Of a stretch of 64,000 nt of DNA, positions 11,402 through 24,369 are shown piece by piece. A model generated the notes under the pieces. It was not told the origin of the DNA. It ran no database searches and saw only the letters and a program-made list of their open reading frames with translations. Origin of the DNA: Monocercomonoides exilis. Its lineage: Eukaryota; Preaxostyla; Oxymonadida; Polymastigidae. Location of the stretch: assembly GCA_001643675.2 (NCBI GenBank), contig LSRY02000018.1, positions 186,001-250,000 of the forward strand. The letters run 5' to 3'. Both the position numbers and the translations under genes were made by a program. Positions within the stretch are counted from its first letter, which is position 1. Every line of letters starts with the position of its first letter.

Positions 11402-14400
11402 CGATGATGATGGCTGCGGTTGCGCTGATGAAAATATCGAATCACAGTCAGAAGGAGACGCAACAAACTGAAAATCACAAAAACTCGTCCTGCTCTGCGC
11501 TTCCACTCCACGAATCGCTTCCACACATGGCTCACAACGCAGATGCGTGCTCGCACACTCCCAAGCGCTGCCCACAGGAACAGCTGCTGCTGCACATTCA
11601 CCATCCCCACAACCCCCACAACCACCACAACCACCACAACCACCACAACCACCAGAAGGAGAATGAGCACTGCCATCCGAACTGTCCGCCCCATCCTTCT
11701 CTTCTTCTCCTCCTTCCTCCAATTCCATCATTCTCTTCCTCTTTTCTCTCTTTCCCTTTCCATTTTCCTTTCCCTTCCCTTTTCCCCTCCTCCTCCCCAT
11801 CCCCCTTTCTTTCCTTCTGCTTTCTGCCTTTTCCTCCACAAACTTCAGAATACATCGCACAATATCCTCGTTCATCTCTGCTTCCTCCTCTTCTCCTGCT
11901 CCTTCGGCTCCTTCCTTCTTCCTTTTCTCTTTCTTCCTCTCCTTCTCTTTCTTCCTCTCCTTCTCCTTCCTCTCCTCCTCTTCCTGCACCATGTGCAGCG
12001 GCAGAAACGCTTTTCTCCCTCCTCCTTCTTCTTTCACCCACTCCGCCACATCTTCCTCATACCGCCACCAAAGCTTCCTCAAATACTCTTTCTTCTCCCA
12101 AACCCCTCCCTTCTCCATCATCTCCATCATCTCCATCATCTGCCTCACCAGCTCCCCCTTCAAACATTCCACAACATCCTCCTGCCTCATCTTCATCGGA
12201 TCCTCTTCCTCGTCTTCTTCACGCTGCAAATATTCCAACAGAAATGAAGACGACGAAGACAATAATGCCGGAAACCTCATCAAGCTTGGCTCACCCATTT
12301 CTGAATCACACTGCAAATGCAATAAATCAACAGATGCATGCTCCATCTCCTTCATCTCTTTCATCCTCTTCTCCCCATGCTTCTTTCTTTTATCCCTCTT
12401 TCCGTCTTCTTTACCTTCCTTCTCTTCCTTCTCTTCCTTCTCTTCCTTCTCTTCCTTCTCTTTCTTGTTTTCCTTGCCTTCTTCTCCAGACACTTCACAA
12501 CACCCTTCAACCCCATCCTGATGGCAGCCCACTCTTCCTCTTCCTCCTCCACACACGCTCCTCCTCCTTCTGCGTCTTCTCTCCAAAAAATAGTCCTCCT
12601 CATATGTCAGATTCACCCCATCTCCACCACTTTCTCTCTCTGCCCATGCGCCCTTTCCCTCCTCCTCCTCCTCTTCCTCTTTATCATCATCATCATCTTC
12701 TTCTTCTTCTTCTTCTTCTTCTTCTTCTTCTTCTTCTCCTTCTTCTTCTTCTTCTTCTCCTCCTCCTCCTCCTCCTCCTCCTTCCAGCCCCTCTTCTTGC
12801 ATGTTGTGCAGCATCAGCAGCTGCTTCAGCGGAAGAGGACAGCAGCCCAGTTGCCTGCCTGCCGCTTCCCCATCCATCTCAAACAGCCCATCCTCCACTT
12901 TCTTTCTCTCTTCTCTTCTCCCCTCTTTTCTGTCAAACTTCCTTCCTTTCCTCCCTTCTCCTTTCTTCTTCCTCTCATTTTCACAATCTTCGTCCATCCA
13001 CTTCTCTCTTCTTCCTCCTCTTCTTATGCTGCTGCTGCTACTACTACTACTACCACTTCTGCTGCTGCTGCTCGGTGGAGTCAGCTCAGGCGAACTGCCA
13101 CAAACTGAATGCAACAACTCAGAAGTTTCATCTTTCTCCTTTCTATCCCATATTATCGAAGAAGAAGAAGGCGAAGAAGAAGAAGGGGAAGAAGTTGTTG
13201 CACATGTTGATGATGATGTTTTGATGGCAGGCATAATCTGAATCTCTGCAATCGGCGGATGAACAGCAACAGGAGAGTGAAGATGCCCGCACTTCCCACA
13301 CTCCTCACATTCTCTGCCTCTCCCATCTCCTCCCTCCCCAGCTGCGCCCTCCACAGGCACAAGCACTTCCTTCTCCTCCATCCCTCCCATCGCATCCATT
13401 GCCCCCACCTCCGCCATCTCACACGCCACGCTCCCCATGCTCCCCACACTCGCCAGACACTTCTGCTCAGGCTCTGCAACAAGAACACCTCCCCACCCAC
13501 CACCACCACCACCACAATCCCCCACCCCTCTCCCCCATCCTCCTCCCTCACACCCGCCCCCATATTCACACTCCCCCGAACGATACAGCGCCCCTGCTCC
13601 CACAAACACCGAAGGCGCCACACTCCCAGACACAAACTCAAAGAACTCTCGCGACAGCATCCTCGGCATCCACACAAACCGCTCCCAAACTCCGCTTCTC
13701 CCTTGCCCACCCCTGCCTCCTCCCTGCACAACCCATCTCCCTCCCTCTTCACTCTGCCTCCTCTCCTCCTTTTCCATCTTCCTCTCTGCTGCACGCTCCA
13801 TTGCACGCTCCATTGCACTCTCTCGTGCTCCTCGCCTGCCCTCACATCCTGCAAGAGGACAATTCAGCCGCGTCGAAGACAATGATCCCGAAGAGGAATG
13901 AGTCCGATGCAACTCAACAGCGAAATCAGAAGAGGGAAGAGGAAGAGGAGGAAGAGAAGAAAGATGATGATGAACCAATGCAATCCATATCACTGCTGCC
14001 ATTTCCTTGTCCAAGTCTTTCCCCTCCAACTGCCCCTTCTTCCTCTTCCTCTCTCATTCTCTTCCTTCCTCCCCCTCTTCCTTTTCCCATCTCTTTCTCC
14101 ATCTCTTTCTCTTCCCCATTACCAGCCACATCCACATCCACATCTGCATCTGCATCTGCTCCCCCTTCCCTCCTCCTCGCCAGCTCCTTCTCCCACCGCC
14201 TGTTGTCCGCATAGATTATCACCCCGCCTACCACCAACACTCCAATCAAAAACACAAATATCGTCGCTGTCACCACAACCACATTCTGCTCATCGCTGCT
14301 CAGCCCCCCTCCTTTCCTTCCTTCGCTGCCCTCTCCTCCCCTCACATCCTTATTCCCTGCCCCATCGCCCCCACCTCCCTCTCCCTCTCCCTTTCCCCCT

Positions 14401-14639
14401 CCTTCTCCCCCTCCTCCCCTCCTTCTCCCCTTTCCTCTCCAGGCCTCCTCTCGCATTCCCTCTTCTCATTCAGAAAATACCCCTTCTGGCACCGCACCAC
14501 AACACACTCCCCTGCTCCATCAAACGCATATTCATCTGCCTGCACCCCTACCCCATACACCCCATTCCGCACAAGCCCACTCCCCAGCCTTCTCTCCAAC
14601 ATGCTTTTCACTCCTCTTGCCCCGTCTTCCTCGCCCGCA

Positions 14640-14682
<43 letters not shown>

Positions 14683-17544
14683 ATTCCGCTTCTGATCCTC
14701 CCAATGCTGCTGCTTCCAGAGTCAGCAATCTGCACTTCTCTCCACTCTCCAGCACCTCCCACTCCATCGGCACCTCTGCCAGCGATGCCAGCGACTCAAA
14801 CAGCCCATAGCTCTCTTCCTCTTCCAGCACAGCACTCTCCAGCCGCCGATTCCGCGGAGAATACGCCACCACCCAGTCTGCCGCAAGAACTCCTCCACCA
14901 CCTCCTCCTCCCTCATCCCCATCCTCATCCCCATCCCCAACCCCATTCCCGTCCTCACCCCCTCTCAATCCCTCCGACGGCCACTGCCCAAACACAAGCG
15001 ATTCAGCTGACTTTTCCCACTCCCACCGCTTGATGTCAAACAGCGTGAAGAACACATCCTCGTTCTCCCCAAACCCAGCCGTCTCATTCAGCCTGCTCAA
15101 GTCAAGCGGCTCCTCAATGTGCCCATCAGCACCCATGCCCGCCTGCCCTCTTTTCCTCCCATCCTGCGCGCCACTCACCTTCTTCATCGCCCTCTTCGCC
15201 ACCCTCTTTGCCTCCATCCTCCCCTCTTTCTTTCTCTCTCCAGATTTCTTTCTCTCTCCTTTTTCCTCTCCTTCTTCCTCTTCCTTTTTCTCTTCCTCTT
15301 CCCTCCATCTCTGCAGCGTCTTCGCCGACGTCTCCCACCCTGCATACTTCGCTCCAATCGCCACATTCGCTGTGTTCTCCAGCGTCGTCCTCCCCGCAGA
15401 CGCCACAACCACCTTCCCCAGCCGCTTTTCGTGCACAAACGCTGCAAACACACACGACGCCGACTCCCCAATCCCGTCGGTCAGCACAAGAACACGGTGC
15501 CCATCAAACAGCGATGGTGCTGCCGTTGTTGCGCGCGGCCATGCCGATGACGGATTCGTCGTCTCTGCTCCCCTTGACTCCGCACCGCCGCCCACAAACG
15601 ACAGAAACGGATTCGTCTTGTTCGTGTTGAACGAAAACACCCGCGAAAATGAAACATTCCCACACGCACTCGCCTTTCCTCTGCCAAAATGCCCTTTTTG
15701 CGTTTTTGATCCAAGAGCCACCGTTCAAATCTTCCCCTTCCTCTCCCTCACTCTCTTTCCTCCTTTTCATCTCTCCTTCACTCCCCATCTTTCTATTTGC
15801 CTTCCACTTTGTCTTCCTCTTCGCCTTCGCTTCTGTCTTCGCCTTCCCATTCCCGTCTCCCTTCCCCAAATCACAAGACACTTCAAAGGTGTCTCCAATC
15901 TGCTTCCACTCGTCTGTTCCATGCAGCGTCTTGTACTCCACAAACTCTCCTTCCCCACGCCGCCGCCACAGCTCCGCCGCCCCAAAACTTGCCTCTGTCC
16001 CCAGCATCTGACTCTGCGGGAATACTGGAAACTCGCCCGGGAACAGAAGCGACAGAACTTGCAGCGCAAGCGAAGGGCTGCGCCCAGCTGCCGAGCGGAT
16101 GTCGATGATCAGCGTGCAGTTCAGATTAGTAGGTGGCACAGATCCTTCAGCTAACGACGGAGAAATCGGAGAGGAAGAAGCAGAAAGTGAGGAAATCAGA
16201 GATTGCTGCATAGTCTTCAGCGCATCAGCCGCAGCTGCCCCAAATGACACCTCGTTCTCCGGCTCAAAGTTGAAGATGCGAAACACACCCAGATGCATCG
16301 ACACGCAAAACGACACACTGAAATCGTCTGTCTCTGCAATCTTCACAAATACATCATCCGACAAAGTGGACGATAACGACGACGATGGCGATGATGACAA
16401 CGGGGAAGCATCTGGCATATAGTCAACCCAGCTCGCTGCACTTCTGAGCGGAATTACCAGCTTCAGGGGGCTCTTTCTGGAATTTTCTGCCAGTTTGTAC
16501 AACCGTCGATAGTCCTGAGGGTGATGAAAGCACACAATCGACTTGCTGTCAACTATATTGAGGGAACGAAACGCAAATCGGTCAGCCAATGACATCGATG
16601 CATGAACACGCCCCGTACTTGAACTTTGGATGCGCTTGTCTGGCATCAAATCTGCTCCATTCGTCAGCGAAGCACGAATAGCCTTTGTGTCTGAAGCACT
16701 CCTAACATATGGCTGTTGAAGAATCTTCAGCGCATCTGTTGGTTCAGTGCCTCCAAAAAATGTCAGAGTCTGGGGCTTTGAGAATGTTTCGATCGGACGC
16801 CTGCAAAATGATCGAAGGATTGCTTCGTTCATTCGCAGTAATGGATCACGAATATACAAAAGATGCTCGTTTGCCCATTCCCGAATCCAATCTTCAATTG
16901 GAACAATACAAGTGTCTGTACAATTTTCTCCTTCAATTTCAAATCCAGAAACATAAAATGATTTTAGACTTGAATCATCGTTTTCCTTTTTCATATCTAT
17001 TGCATTTGTAAATACGCTGTCAACCCACAAAGTCCATGTATCAATCTTTCCTTCGTCATCGTGATTGGCCTCTAGCGAAAATGGATAATACCATTCATAA
17101 AGTTCGCTACATCTCATCGAATATCGAGTTGTTCCCTGCGAAAAGCTTTTTATCAATTTTGAAAATTCAACAAATTTCTCGTAAATTTCGCCTTCTTCTT
17201 CTTCTATGCGGTTAAGTTTTTCCTTCAAAATCAAAAAAGCATTAGCATTTTTGCCGTTTTTCACTTCAAAATGATATGACTGAATAGTATTCTCAATAAT
17301 CTGAAGCATTGTGGACTTTAAAACTGAAAAATTACCAAACTTGTTATAAAAATACATATAATTTGAAAATTGATTCACGTTGCAAAATTGAAAATATTTT
17401 AAGCAAACAAAAAAAGAAAAAAAGCACATTTTCATTTCTTAATCGTTGTTCAAAAGTATGAGCCTCTTCGAATGGGGCCATCAGGGTGGGGCACAAAAAA
17501 CATATTTGAATCCAGTTAAGAAGATATATGCATCCCCAAAGCAT
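11249..17544 (-). pseudogene. S41-like peptidase membrane protein, left-arm copy (frameshifted)
   Basis: Mirror copy of the gene at 18094-24369. Exon 1 is 17544-17428, the intron 17427-17316, and exon 2 starts at 17315. The frame is open through the early ectodomain and, unlike the right copy, is intact at 16466-16470, where it has five G (five C in the coding sense). It then breaks at 15703-15707 (five T where the other arm has four A in the coding sense), near 14416 (a C4 run versus five), and around 13936-13966 (indels in a Ser-codon microsatellite). Beyond each break the downstream frame is again open and matches the right copy, down to the stop at 11249. The tail differs from the right copy by scattered substitutions and by different lengths of Glu, Gly, Ser and Asp runs. 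Whether these homopolymer indels are real or assembly errors cannot be told from the sequence. Confidence 0.65.
17316..17427 (-). other. Intron 1 of the left S41-like gene
   Basis: Mirror of 18211-18322. Minus-strand GTGCTT donor and TTTTAAAG acceptor. Joins two phase-0 codons, removing an in-frame TAA that would follow other acceptors. Confidence 0.5.
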
Positions 17545-17766
17545 TTATATCTCCAAAAACAAGATTTTTAATAAAACTTATGATCTGTAACATAACAAAT
17601 TTATTCCAACAATTATCAAAATTATTTTTGAAAATACAAGACTGTTAACGTAATTAAAAAGAAATAATTTTACGTGTGACCGAAAGAATAGTTGACAATT
17701 CAATGAAGGAGAAAGATCTATTAGTCAATTATCATTTCATTTGTTTTAAAAAGAAATAAATTTTAA

Positions 17767-17871
17767 TACATTTGTATATGTTGGGTTGAATCAAAAATAG
17801 AAACAAAATTTTTATATAATATAAAATATATAATTCATTAATAATATCTAATTAAATAATCATCAGATATT
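17767..17871. other. Palindrome centre (105-bp spacer) and divergent promoter region
   Basis: Pairing of the arms ends at 17766/17872. The 105 bp between are very AT-rich and unpaired. The two S41-like genes start 223 bp to either side (17544 on minus, 18094 on plus), so the region between them, with identical flanks, must hold both promoters. Confidence 0.7.
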
Positions 17872-18093
17872 TTAAAATTTATTTCTTTTTAAAACAAATG
17901 AAATGATAATTGACTAATAGATCTTTCTCCTTCATTGAATTGTCAACTATTCTTTCGGTCACACGTAAAATTATTTCTTTTTAATTACGTTAACAGTCTT
18001 GTATTTTCAAAAATAATTTTGATAATTGTTGGAATAAATTTGTTATGTTACAGATCATAAGTTTTATTAAAAATCTTGTTTTTGGAGATATAA

Positions 18094-20953
18094 ATGCTTT
18101 GGGGATGCATATATCTTCTTAACTGGATTCAAATATGTTTTTTGTGCCCCACCCTGATGGCCCCATTCGAAGAGGCTCATACTTTTGAACAACGATTAAG
18201 AAATGAAAATGTGCTTTTTTTCTTTTTTTGTTTGCTTAAAATATTTTCAATTTTGCAACGTGAATCAATTTTCAAATTATATGTATTTTTATAACAAGTT
18301 TGGTAATTTTTCAGTTTTAAAGTCCACAATGCTTCAGATTATTGAGAATACTATTCAGTCATATCATTTTGAAGTGAAAAACGGCAAAAATGCTAATGCT
18401 TTTTTGATTTTGAAGGAAAAACTTAACCGCATAGAAGAAGAAGAAGGCGAAATTTACGAGAAATTTGTTGAATTTTCAAAATTGATAAAAAGCTTTTCGC
18501 AGGGAACAACTCGATATTCGATGAGATGTAGCGAACTTTATGAATGGTATTATCCATTTTCGCTAGAGGCCAATCACGATGACGAAGGAAAGATTGATAC
18601 ATGGACTTTGTGGGTTGACAGCGTATTTACAAATGCAATAGATATGAAAAAGGAAAACGATGATTCAAGTCTAAAATCATTTTATGTTTCTGGATTTGAA
18701 ATTGAAGGAGAAAATTGTACAGACACTTGTATTGTTCCAATTGAAGATTGGATTCGGGAATGGGCAAACGAGCATCTTTTGTATATTCGTGATCCATTAC
18801 TGCGAATGAACGAAGCAATCCTTCGATCATTTTGCAGGCGTCCGATCGAAACATTCTCAAAGCCCCAGACTCTGACATTTTTTGGAGGCACTGAACCAAC
18901 AGATGCGCTGAAGATTCTTCAACAGCCATATGTTAGGAGTGCTTCAGACACAAAGGCTATTCGTGCTTCGCTGACGAATGGAGCAGATTTGATGCCAGAC
19001 AAGCGCATCCAAAGTTCAAGTACGGGGCGTGTTCATGCATCGATGTCATTGGCTGACCGATTTGCGTTTCGTTCCCTCAATATAGTTGACAGCAAGTCGA
19101 TTGTGTGCTTTCATCACCCTCAGGACTATCGACGGTTGTACAAACTGGCAGAAAATTCCAGAAAGAGCCCCTGAAGCTGGTAATTCCGCTCAGAAGTGCA
19201 GCGAGCTGGGTTGACTATATGCCAGATGCTTCCCCGTTGTCATCATCGCCATCGTCGTCGTTATCGTCCACTTTGTCGGATGATGTATTTGTGAAGATTG
19301 CAGAGACAGACGATTTCAGTGTGTCGTTTTGCGTGTCGATGCATCTGGGTGTGTTTCGCATCTTCAACTTTGAGCCGGAGAACGAGGTGTCATTTGGGGC
19401 AGCTGCGGCTGATGCGCTGAAGACTATGCAGCAATCTCTGATTTCCTCACTTTCTGCTTCTTCCTCTCCGATTTCTCCGTCGTTAGCTGAAGGATCTGTG
19501 CCACCTACTAATCTGAACTGCACGCTGATCATCGACATCCGCTCGGCAGCTGGGCGCAGCCCTTCGCTTGCGCTGCAAGTTCTGTCGCTTCTGTTCCCGG
19601 GCGAGTTTCCAGTATTCCCGCAGAGTCAGATGCTGGGGACAGAGGCAAGTTTTGGGGCGGCGGAGCTGTGGCGGCGGCGTGGGGAAGGAGAGTTTGTGGA
19701 GTACAAGACGCTGCATGGAACAGACGAGTGGAAGCAGATTGGAGACACCTTTGAAGTGTCTTGTGATTTGGGGAAGGGAGACGGGAATGGGAAGGCGAAG
19801 ACAGAAGCGAAGGCGAAGAGGAAGACAAAGTGGAAGGCAAATAGAAAGATGGGGAGTGAAGGAGAGATGAAAAGGAGGAAAGAGAGTGAGGGAGAGGAAG
19901 GGGAAGATTTGAACGGTGGCTCTTGGATCAAAACGCAAAAAGGGCATTTTGGCAGAGGAAAGGCGAGTGCGTGTGGGAATGTTTCATTTTCGCGGGTGTT
20001 TTCGTTCAACACGAACAAGACGAATCCGTTTCTGTCGTTTGTGGGCGGCGGTGCGGAGTCAAGGGGAGCAGAGACGACGAATCCGTCATCGGCATGGCCG
20101 CGCGCAACAACGGCAGCACCATCGCTGTTTGATGGGCACCGTGTTCTTGTGCTGACCGACGGGATTGGGGAGTCGGCGTCGTGTGTGTTTGCAGCGTTTG
20201 TGCACGAAAAGCGGCTGGGGAAGGTGGTTGTGGCGTCTGCGGGGAGGACGACGCTGGAGAACACAGCGAATGTGGCGATTGGAGCGAAGTATGCAGGGTG
20301 GGAGACGTCGGCGAAGACGCTGCAGAGATGGAGGGAAGAGGAAGAGAAAAAGGAAGAGGAAGAAGGAGAGGAAAAAGGAGAGAGAAAGAAATCTGGAGAG
20401 AGAAAGAAAGAGGGGAGGATGGAGGCAAAGAGGGTGGCGAAGAGGGCGATGAAGAAGGTGAGTGGCGCGCAGGATGGGAGGAAAAGAGGGCAGGCGGGCA
20501 TGGGTGCTGATGGGCACATTGAGGAGCCGCTTGACTTGAGCAGGCTGAATGAGACGGCTGGGTTTGGGGAGAACGAGGATGTGTTCTTCACGCTGTTTGA
20601 CATCAAGCGGTGGGAGTGGGAAAAGTCAGCTGAATCGCTTGTGTTTGGGCAGTGGCCGTCGGAGGGATTGAGAGGGGGTGAGGACGGGAATGGGGTTGGG
20701 GATGGGGATGAGGATGGGGATGAGGGAGGAGGAGGTGGTGGAGGAGTTCTTGCGGCAGACTGGGTGGTGGCGTATTCTCCGCGGAATCGGCGGCTGGAGA
20801 GTGCTGTGCTGGAAGAGGAAGAGAGCTATGGGCTGTTTGAGTCGCTGGCATCGCTGGCAGAGGTGCCGATGGAGTGGGAGGTGCTGGAGAGTGGAGAGAA
20901 GTGCAGATTGCTGACTCTGGAAGCAGCAGCATTGGGAGGATCAGAAGCGGAAT

Positions 20954-20996
<43 letters not shown>

Positions 20997-23900
20997 TGCG
21001 GGCGAGGAAGACGGGGCAAGAGGAGTGAAAAGCATGTTGGAGAGAAGGCTGGGGAGTGGGCTTGTGCGGAATGGGGTGTATGGGGTAGGGGTGCAGGCAG
21101 ATGAATATGCGTTTGATGGAGCAGGGGAGTGTGTTGTGGTGCGGTGCCAGAAGGGGTATTTTCTGAATGAGAAGAGGGAATGCGAGAGGAGGCCTGGAGA
21201 GGAAAGGGGAGAAGGAGGGGGAGGAGGGGGAGAAGGAGGGGGAAAGGGAGAGGGAGAGGGAGGTGGGGGCGATGGGGCAGGGAATAAGGATGTGAGGGGA
21301 GGAGAGGGCAGCGAAGGAAGGAAAGGAGGGGGGCTGAGCAGCGATGAGCAGAATGTGGTTGTGGTGACAGCGACGATATTTGTGTTTTTGATTGGAGTGT
21401 TGGTGGTAGGCGGGGTGATAATCTATGCGGACAACAGGCGGTGGGAGAAGGAGCTGGCGAGGAGGAGGGAAGGGGGAGCAGATGCAGATGCAGATGTGGA
21501 TGTGGATGTGGCTGGTAATGGGGAAGAGAAAGAGATGGAGAAAGAGATGGGAAAAGGAAGAGGGGGAGGAAGGAAGAGAATGAGAGAGGAAGAGGAAGAA
21601 GGGGCAGTTGGAGGGGAAAGACTTGGACAAGGAAATGGCAGCAGTGATATGGATTGCATTGGTTCATCATCATCTTCTTCCTCTTCCTCCTCTTCCTCTT
21701 CCTCTTCTGATTTCGCTGTTGAGTTGCATCGGACTCATTCCTCTTCGGGATCATTGTCTTCGACGCGGCTGAATTGTCCTCTTGCAGGATGTGAGGGCAG
21801 GCGAGGAGCACGAGAGAGTGCAATGGAGCGTGCAATGGAGCGTGCAGCAGAGAGGAAGATGGAAAAGGAGGAGAGGAGGCAGAGTGAAGAGGGAGGGAGA
21901 TGGATTGTGCAGGAAGGAGGCAGGGGTGGGCAAGGGAGAAGCGATGTTTGGGAGCGGTTTGTGTGGATGCCGAGGGTGCTGTCGCGAGAGTTCTTTGAGT
22001 TTGTGTCTGGGAGTGTGGCGCCTTCGGTGTTTGTGGGAGCAGGGGCGCTGTATCGTTCGGGGGAGTGTGAATATGGGGGCGGGTGTGAGGGAGGAGGATG
22101 GGGGAGAGGGGTGGGGGATTGTGGTGGTGGTGGTGGTGGGTGGGGAGGTGTTCTTGTTGCAGAGCCTGAGCAGAAGTGTCTGGCGAGTGTGGGGAGCATG
22201 GGGAGCGTGGCGTGTGAGATGGCGGAGGTGGGGGCAATGGATGCGATGGGAGGGATGGAGGAGAAGGAAGTGCTTGTGCCTGTGGAGGGCACAGCTGGGG
22301 AGGGAGGAGATGGGAGAGGCAGAGAATGTGGGGAGTTTGGGAAGTGCGGGCATCTTCACTCGCCTGTTGCTGTTCATCCGCCGATTGCAGAGATTCAGAT
22401 TATGCCTGCCATCAAAACATCATCATCAACATGTGCAACAACTTCTTCGCCTTCTTCTTCTTCGCCTTCTTCTTCTTCGATAATATGGGATAGAAAGGAG
22501 AAAGATGAAACTTCTGAGTTGTTGCATTCAGTTTGTGGCAGTTCGCCTGAGCTGACTCCACCGAGCAGCAGCAGCAAAAGTGGTAGTAGTAGTAGCAGCA
22601 GCAGCAGCATCAGAAGAGGAGGAAGAAGAGAGAAGTGGATGGACGAAGATTGTGAAAATGAGAGGAAGAAGAAAGGAGAAGGGAGGAAAGGAAGGAAGTT
22701 TGACAGAAAAGAGGGGAGAAGAGAAGAGAGAAAGAAAGTGGAGGATGGGCTGTTTGAGATGGATGGGGATGCGGCAGGCAGGCAACTGGGCTGCTGTCCT
22801 CTTCCGCTGAAGCAGCTGCTGATGCTGCACAACATGCAAGAAGAGGGGCTGGAAGGAGGAGGAGGAGGAGGAGGAGGAGGAGGAGGAGAAGAAGAAGAAG
22901 AAGAAGAAGATGATGATGATAAAGAGGAAGAGGAGGAGGAGGAGAAAGAGGAGGAGGGAAAGGGCGCATGGGCAGAGAGAGAAAGTGGAGGAGATGGGGT
23001 GAATCTGACATATGAGGAGGACTATTTTTTGGAGAGAAGACGCAGAAGGAGGAGGAGCGTATGTGGAGGAGGAAGAGGAAGAGTGGGCTGCCATCAGGAT
23101 GGGGTTGAAGGGTGTTGTGAAGTGTCTGGAGAAGAAGACAAGGAAGAGAAGGAAGAGAAGGAAAACAAGAAAGAGAAGGAAGAGAAGGAAGAGAAGGAAG
23201 AGAAGGAAGACGAGGAAGGCAAAGAAGACGGAAAGAGGGAGAAAAGAAAGAAGCATGGGGAGAAGAGGGTGAAAGGGATGAAGGAGATGGAGCATGCATC
23301 TGTTGATTTATTGCATTTGCAGCGTGGGTCGGAAATGGGTGAGCCAAGCTTGATGAGGTTTCCGTCATTATTGTCTTCGTCGTCTTCATTTCTGTTGGAA
23401 TATTTGCAGCGTGAAGAAGACGAGGAAGGGGATCCGATGAAGATGAGACAGGAGGATGTTGTGGAGTGTTTGAAGGCGGAGCTGGTGAGGCAGATGATGG
23501 AGATGATGGAGATGATGGAGAAGGGAGGGGTTTGGGAGAAGAAAGAGTATTTGAGGAAGCTTTGGTGGCGGTATGAGGAAGATGTGGCGGAGTGGGTGAA
23601 AGAAGAAGGAGGAGGGAGAAAAGCGTTTCTGCCGCTGCACATGGCGCAGGAAGAGGAGGAGAGGAAGGAGAAGGAGAGGAAGAAAGAGAAGGAGAGGAAG
23701 AAAGAGAAAAGGAAGAAGGAAGGAGCCGAAGGAGCAGGAGAAGAGGAGGAAGCAGAGATGAACGAGGATATTGTGCGATGTATTCTGAAGTTTGTGGAGG
23801 AAAAGGCAGAAAGCAGAAGGAAAGAAAGGGGGATGGGGAGGAGGAGGGGAAAAGGGAAGGGGAAGGGAAAGAGAGAAAAGAGGAAGAGAATGATGGAATT

Positions 23901-24369
23901 GGAGGAAGAGGGAGAAGAAGAGAAGGATGGGGTGGACAGTTCGGATGGCGGTGCTCATTCTCCTTCTGGTGGTTGTGGTGGTTGTGGGGGTTGTGGGGAT
24001 GGTGAATGTGCAGCAGCAGCTGTTCCTGTGGGCAGCGCTTGGGAGTGTGCGAGCACGCATCTGCGTTGTGAGCCATGTGTGGAAGCGATTCGTGGAGTGG
24101 AAGCGCAGAGCAGGACGAGTTTTTGTGATTTTCAGTTTGTTGCATCTCCTTCTGACTGTGATTCGATATTTTCATCAGCGCAACCGCAGCCATCATCATC
24201 ATCATCATCATCATCATTTTGTTCTTCTTCTTCTTCTTCTTCTTCTTCTCCATCCTCTTCCTCTTTGGAGTTGCAAGGAACTGGAAGGCTGAAATTTGTG
24301 TTGTCGCCTTTGCAGCCTTCGCCTTTGCTGCCTTCGCCTTTGCTGCCTTCGCCTCGTTTGCCGACTTGA
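18094..24369 (+). CDS. Membrane-anchored S41-like peptidase with giant low-complexity tail (right copy, one frameshift)
   Basis: Exon 1, 18094-18210, encodes a hydrophobic signal peptide (MLWGCIYLLNWIQICFLCPT). After the intron, exon 2 starts at 18323 (STMLQIIENTIQSY). The ectodomain contains features of the S41 (C-terminal processing / CPAF-like) family: LIIDIR near 19520, and at 20150-20190 TDGIGESASCVFAAF, which aligns with the family's DGxxAS nucleophile motif. The Ser codon 20173-20175 would be the nucleophile; the general-base Lys is not identified. A transmembrane helix follows at 21351-21426 (VFLIGVLVVGGVIIY), with basic residues after it, then about 980 residues of cytosolic Glu/Lys/Ser/Gly-rich tail ending at 24369. 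One base is missing at 19168-19171 (C4, where the left arm has five), which shifts the frame. Otherwise the reading is open for about 2,050 residues. Function is inferred: a type I surface or endomembrane peptidase or pseudopeptidase. Confidence 0.65.
18211..18322 (+). other. Intron 1 of the right S41-like gene
   Basis: GTGCTT donor after ...LRNEN and TTTTAAAG acceptor before STMLQ; 112 nt, T-rich, phase 0. Alternative: no intron and a start at 18203 (MKMCFFSFFVCLKYF), also hydrophobic. The spliced form is preferred because it joins a better signal peptide to the conserved frame. Confidence 0.5.
22855..22965 (+). repeat. GGA/GAA trinucleotide tract encoding Gly and Glu runs
   Basis: Imperfect GGA, GAA and GAT arrays inside the tail of the S41-like gene. 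The mirror tract at about 12660-12785 has different run lengths (more Glu, fewer Gly codons), so it has changed since the duplication. Confidence 0.8.

Larger units (their letters stand above)
4453..17766. repeat. Left arm of a giant inverted repeat (palindrome)
   Basis: Reading this arm on one strand and 17872-26841 on the other gives the same sequence. Anchors: 17344-17544 equals the complement of 18094-18294 exactly; 15030-15700 matches 19930-20606; 10425-10892 matches 24728-25200; 9788-10360 matches about 25285-25830; 4453-5459 matches about 25834-26841. Near the centre the coordinates pair as x + y = 35638. Homology stops at about 4453, where the two flanks become unrelated. This arm is longer because of the 4.3-kb insertion at 5459-9786. 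Confidence 0.95.

Noticed and set aside
11296-14810. Long plus-strand ORFs (up to 642 codons) opposite the left S41-like copy, with poly-Leu, poly-His or poly-Ser
   Set aside because: They are shadows of the purine-rich coding strand. The minus-strand frame has the signal peptide, S41 motifs and TM segment.
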